DNA from: Streptomyces collinus
GTDB taxonomy: Bacteria; Actinomycetota; Actinomycetes; Streptomycetales; Streptomycetaceae
DNA: 64,000 bases
Reading direction: 5' to 3'
Assembly: GCF_031348265.1 (NCBI RefSeq)
Contig: NZ_CP133771.1
Coordinates: 3,658,001-3,722,000 of the forward strand
In this document: positions 59,715-64,000 of the stretch, in pieces
How the letters are laid out: each line of letters begins with the position of its first letter
Position numbering within the stretch: position 1 is the stretch's first letter
The notes under the pieces: generated by a model
What the model was told of the DNA's origin: nothing
What the model saw: only the letters and a program-made list of their open reading frames with translations
Databases searched by the model: none
Program-made: the position numbers and the translations under genes

Positions 59715-60500
59715 TCAGCCGAACTGCACCGACCGCTTCGCCAGCCCCATCCAGAACCCGTCGATCACGGACTTCTGCGTGTCCAGCTCGCCGGCCGCGT
59801 CGGCCGCGCCCATCGTCACGAAGAGCGGGGCGAAGTGCTCGGTGCGCGGGTGGGCCAGCTGCCCCGCGGGGGACTTGCGGGTGAAGTCGAGCAGGGCGTC
59901 GACGTCACGCGCCTCCAGCGCCCGCCGGCCCCAGTCGTCGAACTCCGCCGACCAGGCGGGGATGCCGCCCTGCCGCAGCGCGGCCAGGTTGTGGGTGAAG
60001 AAGCCCGAGCCGACGATGAGCACGCCCTCGTCCCGCAGGGGGGCGAGCCTGCGGCCGATCTCCATGAGCCGAACCGGGTCGAGCGTCGGCATGGACACCT
60101 GGAGGACCGGGAGGTCGGCCTCCGGGTACATCTCGACCAGCGGGACGTACGCGCCGTGGTCGAGGCCGCGGTCGGGGACGTCCTGGACGGACATGCCGGG
60201 GGCGCGCAGCAGCTTGCGTACGGACTCCGCGAGCTCCGGTGCGCCGGGGGCGTCGTACTTCACCCGGTAGTAGTGCTCCGGGAAGCCCCAGAAGTCGTAG
60301 ACGAGCGGGACGGTCTCGGTGGCGCCGAGGGCGAGCGGGGCCTCCTCCCAGTGGGCGGAGACGATCAGGACGGCCTTGGGGCGCAGCAGTCCGGCGGACC
60401 AGGCGGCCAGCTCACCGGGCCAGACCGGGTCGTCGGCCAGGGGCGGGGCGCCGTGGCTGAGGTACAGAGCGGGCATGCGCTCCTGGGTGGCGGCGGACAT
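59715..60500 (-). CDS. LigB-type extradiol dioxygenase (DODA family)
   Basis: 261 aa, ATG start. Class III extradiol ring-cleavage dioxygenase fold, 4,5-DOPA dioxygenase group. Fe/Zn ligands are seen as His in YLSHGAPP (about residue 15), SAHWEE (about 50) and HNLAALR-like GSGFFTHNL (about 165). LDHGAYVPLVEMYPEADLPV and PRTEHFAPLFVTMGA are further family motifs. The substrate is an aromatic diol or quinone-related compound, unknown here. Divergent from a MarR gene, a pairing often seen for quinone-responsive regulation. Confidence 0.9.
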   Translation of the reverse strand: MSAATQERMPALYLSHGAPPLADDPVWPGELAAWSAGLLRPKAVLIVSAHWEEAPLALGATETVPLVYDFWGFPEHYYRVKYDAPGAPELAESVRKLLRAPGMSVQDVPDRGLDHGAYVPLVEMYPEADLPVLQVSMPTLDPVRLMEIGRRLAPLRDEGVLIVGSGFFTHNLAALRQGGIPAWSAEFDDWGRRALEARDVDALLDFTRKSPAGQLAHPRTEHFAPLFVTMGAADAAGELDTQKSVIDGFWMGLAKRSVQFG

Positions 60501-60580
60501 GCTGCGGCTCCTTCCAAAACGTGGTTCCCTACAAAACTGTACGGACCATTTGTTTAAAGTTCAAGGAGGAGCCACGTAAA

Positions 60581-61123
60581 GTGGAACGCATGAAGGCACC
60601 CGCATCCGCACCGACACCGGGCTCCGCCCAGGAGCCCCAGGAACCGCGCTGGCTCACCGACGAGGAACAGCACGTCTGGCGTTCGTTCATGGAGGGCGTC
60701 ACCCTCCTCGACGACCATCTCGACCGTCAGCTGCAGCGCGACGCGGGCATGCCGCACGTCTACTACGGCCTTCTGGTCAAGCTGGCCGAGGCGCCGCAGC
60801 GACGGCTGCGGATGACCGAGCTCGCGATGCTGGCGAAGATCACCCGGTCCCGGCTCTCGCACGCCGTCGCGCGCCTGGAGAAGAACGGCTGGGTGCGCCG
60901 GGAGGACTGCCCCGACGACAAGCGGGGCCAGTTCGCCGTCCTCACGGACGAGGGCTACGACGTGCTGCGGCAGACCGCGCCCGGCCATGTGGAGGCAGTG
61001 CGCCAGGCGGTCTTCGACCGGCTCACCCCGCAACAGCAGAAGTCCCTCGGCGAGATCATGCGGATCGTCGCCGAGGGACTTCAGCCGGCCGAAGCGGGTG
61101 CGGACCTGCCCTGGCTCCGCTGA
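60581..61123 (+). CDS. MarR-family regulator
   Basis: 180 aa from the GTG at 60581 (VERMKAPASAP), 9-11 nt after AAGGAGGAG; the ATG three codons later has no good ribosome site. Winged helix: YYGLLVKLAEAPQRRLRMTELAMLAKITRSRLSHAVARLEKNGWVRREDCPDDKRGQFAVLTDEGYDVL, typical of MarR. There are no conserved sensing Cys residues in the N-terminus as in OhrR. Probably represses the divergent dioxygenase gene; 80 bp separate the starts. Confidence 0.9.
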   Translation: MERMKAPASAPTPGSAQEPQEPRWLTDEEQHVWRSFMEGVTLLDDHLDRQLQRDAGMPHVYYGLLVKLAEAPQRRLRMTELAMLAKITRSRLSHAVARLEKNGWVRREDCPDDKRGQFAVLTDEGYDVLRQTAPGHVEAVRQAVFDRLTPQQQKSLGEIMRIVAEGLQPAEAGADLPWLR

Positions 61124-61153
61124 CGCGGTCGCCGGGCAGGTCCTGGAATCCGC

Positions 61154-61182
61154 AGGTGCGAGGCGTCCCCTTCCTCGCACCT
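61154..61182. terminator. Hairpin between the MarR and MFS genes
   Basis: AGGTGCGAGG (61154-61163) pairs with CCTCGCACCT (61173-61182) around a 9-nt loop, in the 114-bp convergent gap between stops at 61123 and 61238. Further short complementary stretches follow. Confidence 0.7.
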
Positions 61183-61237
61183 ACGGTTGCCCGAAGGGGT
61201 ACCTACGGATGGCCCGCAGGGGTGCGGTGCGCGGGCG

Positions 61238-62779
61238 TCAGTGGGCGACGACCGGGATCTGCACCTCGTCCGCCGCGTCCTCGCCTGAGGGCGCCACCGT
61301 CGTACCGCCCGGGCGGCCGGCGTTGACGAAGGTCAGGGCGATCGCGGCGGCCACCACGAGGATGCCGACGGCGAACCAGATGGCGCTGGTGTAGCCCTGC
61401 ACCATGGCCTCCAGCTGGACCAGCTGCTGCTGGGACCGGCTGGTCGCCCCGGCGATATGGTCGGCGACGTACGCCGTCGTCGCCGAGGCGGCGATGGTGT
61501 TCAGCAGGGCCGTGCCGATCGCGCCGCCCACCTGCTGCGAGGTGTTGACCATCGCGGAGGCGACACCGGAGTCCCGCGGCTCGACGCCCTGGGTGGCCAG
61601 CGACATGGCCGGCATGAACGCCGTACCCATGCCGAGACCGAGCAGCAGCATCGCCGGCAGCAGCAGAGCGGCGTACGAGGAGCCGATCTCCAGCTGGGTC
61701 AGCAGCAGCATGCCGAGCGCGGCGACCAGGAAGCCGGGGCCCATCAGCAGGCGCGGCGCGACCCGGGTCATCAGGCGGGTGCCGATCTGCGTGGAGCCCG
61801 TGATCATGCCCGCGATCATCGGCAGGAATGCGAATCCGGTCTTGACCGGCGAGTAGCCCTTCACGATCTGCAGGTAGTAGGTCAGGAAGAGGAACAGGCC
61901 GAACATCGCGATGATCGCGAGACCGAGGGAGAGGTAGATCCCGCCGCGGTTGCGCTCGGTGATCACGCGCAGCGGCAGCAGCGGAGCCTTGACCTTGGAC
62001 TCGACGAGCACGAAGGACGCCAGCAGCACGGCCGACGCGACGAACATGCCGACGGTCACGGAGTCGCTCCAGCCCTCGGACTCGGCGCGGGTGAAGCCGT
62101 AGACCAGGGCGACCAGGCCGAGGGTGGACAGGATCACGCCGGGGATGTCGAGCGGGGAGCGGTTGCGGCCGCCTTCCGGCTCACGGATGACGAAGTACGC
62201 ACCGGCAGCGGCGACGATGGCGAACGGGATGTTCACGAAGAACGTCCAGCGCCAGTCCAGGTACTCGGTGAGGAAGCCGCCGAGGATCAGACCGACGGCA
62301 CCGCCACCACCGGCGATCGCGCCGTAGATGCCGAACGCCTTGGCGCGCTCCTTGGCGTCGGTGAACATCACCGCGAGCAGGGAGAGCGCGGCGGGCGCGA
62401 GCAGGGCACCGAAGACGCCCTGGAGGGCACGGGCGCCGAACATCATCGCCTCGTTGGTGGCCGCGCCGCCGAGCGCGGAGGCCGCGGCGAAACCGCCCAG
62501 ACCGACGACGAAGGCCTTCTTGCGGCCCCACAGGTCGGCTATCCGGCCACCGAACAGGAGCAGACCGCCGAAGGCGAGCGCGTAGGCCGTGACGACCCAC
62601 TGCCGGTTGCCGTCGGAGATGCCCAGGTCCTGCTGGGCGGAGGGCAGGGCGATGTTCACGATGGTGGCGTCCAGGACGACCATCAGCTGGGCGAGCGCGA
62701 TGAAGACCAGCGCTTTCCAGCGGCCGGCGTCCGGTTCTCTGGCCGGTGTGCCGAGCGTCTTCGAGGCTGTTTCAGACAT
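61238..62779 (-). CDS. DHA2-family MFS multidrug exporter
   Basis: 513 aa from the ATG at 62779; a GTG four codons earlier is possible. Fourteen predicted helices. LMVVLDATIVNIALPSAQ is motif D1, GRIADLWGRKKAFVVGLGG motif A, GAIAGGGGAVGLILGGFLTEYLDWRWTFFVNIPF motif C, and GYSPVKTGFAFLPM lies in the second half. Closely similar in layout to the exporter at 54139-55644 but diverged, so not a recent copy. The TetR gene upstream on the same strand is its likely regulator. Confidence 0.93.
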   Translation of the reverse strand: MSETASKTLGTPAREPDAGRWKALVFIALAQLMVVLDATIVNIALPSAQQDLGISDGNRQWVVTAYALAFGGLLLFGGRIADLWGRKKAFVVGLGGFAAASALGGAATNEAMMFGARALQGVFGALLAPAALSLLAVMFTDAKERAKAFGIYGAIAGGGGAVGLILGGFLTEYLDWRWTFFVNIPFAIVAAAGAYFVIREPEGGRNRSPLDIPGVILSTLGLVALVYGFTRAESEGWSDSVTVGMFVASAVLLASFVLVESKVKAPLLPLRVITERNRGGIYLSLGLAIIAMFGLFLFLTYYLQIVKGYSPVKTGFAFLPMIAGMITGSTQIGTRLMTRVAPRLLMGPGFLVAALGMLLLTQLEIGSSYAALLLPAMLLLGLGMGTAFMPAMSLATQGVEPRDSGVASAMVNTSQQVGGAIGTALLNTIAASATTAYVADHIAGATSRSQQQLVQLEAMVQGYTSAIWFAVGILVVAAAIALTFVNAGRPGGTTVAPSGEDAADEVQIPVVAH

Positions 62780-63079
62780 GGGGATACCCACTTCGGGACT
62801 TCGTGACGGAAAAGGGTGACGAAAGGGACGGCTCGTGCGGGGACGGCCGCTGGGTCCTGGGACTGTCGTTCAGGGTTCGGATCGGTGGGGTTCGCACCGG
62901 CGGGGTTCAGACCGGTGGGGCGGTCTGAAACTCATCGGGCGGCAGCGATCGAACGAAGGGCGGAACCGGTCGGCCGGGACTGGCCGGACGGAATCGATAG
63001 GTCGGAACGGGTCGGGCTGGACGGATCGGGTCGGACGGATCGGGTCGTCGGGCTGGACGGTTCGGGTCGGACGGATCGG
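62780..63079. other. Gap between the TetR and MFS genes, rich in short G-rich repeats
   Basis: No gene seen. From about 62878 to 62922 a 15-bp pattern (ATCGGTGGGGTTCG, ACCGGCGGGGTTCA, ACCGGTGGGGCGGT) repeats three times. Further on are many GGACGGATCGG elements. It should contain the MFS promoter on the minus strand near its left end. Confidence 0.5.
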
Positions 63080-63083
63080 TCAG
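63012..63083. repeat. 36-bp tandem repeat at the 3' end of the TetR gene
   Basis: TCGGGCTGGACGGATCGGGT and the following 16 bp (63012-63047) are repeated at 63048-63083 with a few changes. The second copy runs over the TetR stop codon (63080-63082). Each copy contains two smaller GGACGG(A/T)TCGG units. Confidence 0.85.
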
Positions 63084-63724
63084 GGCCGGCGCAGGTCCTC
63101 CAGAGTCACGGCCGTGCCCGGGAGGGCGGAGCGGGCGGGGGCCCGCAGCCCGTCCAGGAACAGCTGAAGATGGCGGTGGACGAAGCGGTCGGCCCGGAAG
63201 CAGTCCGTACCGGCCGGGGGCCGGCTGAGCTGGGCCACGGCGATCATGACGTCCCCCACGTCCACGTCGGACCGGAGCTGCCCGGCCGACCTGGCGCGGT
63301 CCATGACCTCCGCGACCTGCCGCTCGACCCGTTCGCGCGCGGCCTCCAGATCCGGGTGGTGCTGGTCGAACGTGCTGGAGATCATCGGGCACAGCGCGCT
63401 GATCCGCTCGTCGGCGGCGGCGTGCACGAAGCGCTCCAGCGCCTCGAACGCGTCGCCGGTCTCGGCGAGCGCGGCCTCGGCGGCCGCGGTCGTACGGTCC
63501 ATGACGGAGCAGACGACCTCGCGGACGAGCGCGTCGCGGTCCGGGAAGTTGCGGTACACCGTGGCGTTTCCGACGCCGGCCCGGCGGGCGATCTCGTCGA
63601 GCGGCACCTCGGGGCCGTGTTCGACGAACATCTCCCGGGCGGCGGTGACGATCCGCTCCCGGTTGCGCAGGGCGTCGGCGCGAGGCCGGGGCACCTTGCG
63701 CGCTTCGGGGGTGGCGGTCTGCAC
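63080..63724 (-). CDS. TetR-family regulator (probable repressor of the adjacent MFS gene)
   Basis: 214 aa from the GTG at 63724, after CAGGAGTACACC; a longer in-frame extension upstream runs through an inverted repeat and is unlikely. HTH: REMFVEHGPEVPLDEIARRAGVGNATVYRNFPDRDALVREV (about residues 30-70). The C-terminal domain includes LCPMISSTFDQHHPDLEAARERVERQ and LSRPPAGTDCFRADRFVHRHLQLFLDGLRA, common among Streptomyces TetR regulators of DHA2 exporters. Same strand as the MFS gene. Confidence 0.92.
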   Translation of the reverse strand: MQTATPEARKVPRPRADALRNRERIVTAAREMFVEHGPEVPLDEIARRAGVGNATVYRNFPDRDALVREVVCSVMDRTTAAAEAALAETGDAFEALERFVHAAADERISALCPMISSTFDQHHPDLEAARERVERQVAEVMDRARSAGQLRSDVDVGDVMIAVAQLSRPPAGTDCFRADRFVHRHLQLFLDGLRAPARSALPGTAVTLEDLRRP

Positions 63725-64000
63725 GGTGTACTCCTGACGAGTGAGGCGATCCGGGGACTGCATCCCCGTTTCAGTCGGACACATGGCTAAACGGGGAGTA
63801 GGTCCCCGGTATTTCCCGCTCCCGCAGAAAATGTTTGTGACCTGACTCACAAGCCGCTCCGGGCCCTACCGACGGGAAACCCACGATCGGTCTCTCCCAG
63901 CGCGCACCCCCTCACCCCGCGACGCAGGGTGATCGAAAGGGTGCAGCCGGAGACCGGTGGCTGCCGTGGCGCGGGAGGTCCCTTGCAGGTCCCTTGCATA
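63725..64000. other. Right-edge gap with an inverted repeat and a short duplication
   Basis: No gene seen to the window edge. CCCCGTTT (63764-63771) and AAACGGGG (63789-63796) form a perfect 8-bp inverted repeat with a 17-bp spacer, 40 bp before the TetR start and a good candidate for its operator. At the far end GGTCCCTTGCA occurs twice in tandem (63977-63998). Confidence 0.55.

Overview
This window looks like a piece of a Streptomyces chromosome core. It has very high GC, near-total third-position GC, frequent GTG and TTG starts, and lineage markers such as an SsgA-like sporulation protein (ssgE), SepX, the sigma factor HrdD, a DUF6227 protein and a bacterial tricorn protease. From memory, the gene order matches the S. 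coelicolor region from rpfB through ssgE (SCO3158) to hrdD (SCO3202) and just beyond. I see no rRNA, prophage, insertion sequence, CRISPR array or large biosynthetic cluster. There is one tRNA gene (Ala, anticodon CGC).

Layout. 1-4.98 kb: start of an RpfB-like resuscitation factor (cut by the window edge), TatD, a small zinc-ribbon protein, RsmI, and the protein O-mannosyltransferase Pmt. 5.1-8.9 kb: two tandem MecA_N-type penicillin-binding proteins and ssgE. 9.0-11.6 kb: an ECF cobalt/nickel transporter (CbiMN-Q-O). 11.7-17.0 kb: OhrR/Ohr peroxide resistance, a serine hydrolase, DUF1876, EamA, YbaK, and a zinc formaldehyde dehydrogenase. 17.2-23.5 kb: an MMPL exporter with its TetR regulator, divergent from tricorn protease. 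23.8-27.9 kb: a translationally coupled Baeyer-Villiger monooxygenase / alpha-beta hydrolase / SDR operon with a divergent MerR gene. 27.9-29.6 kb: exonuclease III, a GNAT protein, tRNA-Ala.

29.7-38.7 kb: the actinobacterial division neighbourhood galU, glp (MoeA-like), moaC, mogA, rimJ, sepX, plus 5-formyl-THF cyclo-ligase and a secreted penicillin-acylase family protein. 38.9-49.9 kb: K+/H+ antiporter, MFS, a FmdB/Ruc zinc-ribbon chaperone behind a CIRCE-like operator, MTA phosphorylase, an SAF-domain protein, MscL, LtrA-family protein, P1-family peptidase, L,D-transpeptidase, DUF6227, and two very short genes (59 and 52 aa). 50.0-54.0 kb: the fructose operon fruR-fruK-fruA. 54.1-63.7 kb: two DHA2-type exporters with nearby regulators (WYL, TetR), hrdD behind a sigma-R-type promoter, a PAT-like acetyltransferase, and a DODA dioxygenase with a divergent MarR gene.

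Themes. Envelope growth and division are strongly represented: RpfB, two PBPs, SsgE, Pmt, SepX, Glp, L,D-transpeptidase, MscL. Stress control is the second theme, with three sites that can be read directly: a near-perfect CIRCE in front of ruc, a GGAAT-N18-GTT promoter in front of hrdD, and paired palindromes in front of the TetR/MMPL genes. No clearly new multi-gene system was found. The best leads are the sepX-glp neighbourhood, the CIRCE-ruc unit, the monooxygenase operon that parallels the mycobacterial mymA layout, and several short repeat arrays and operators.
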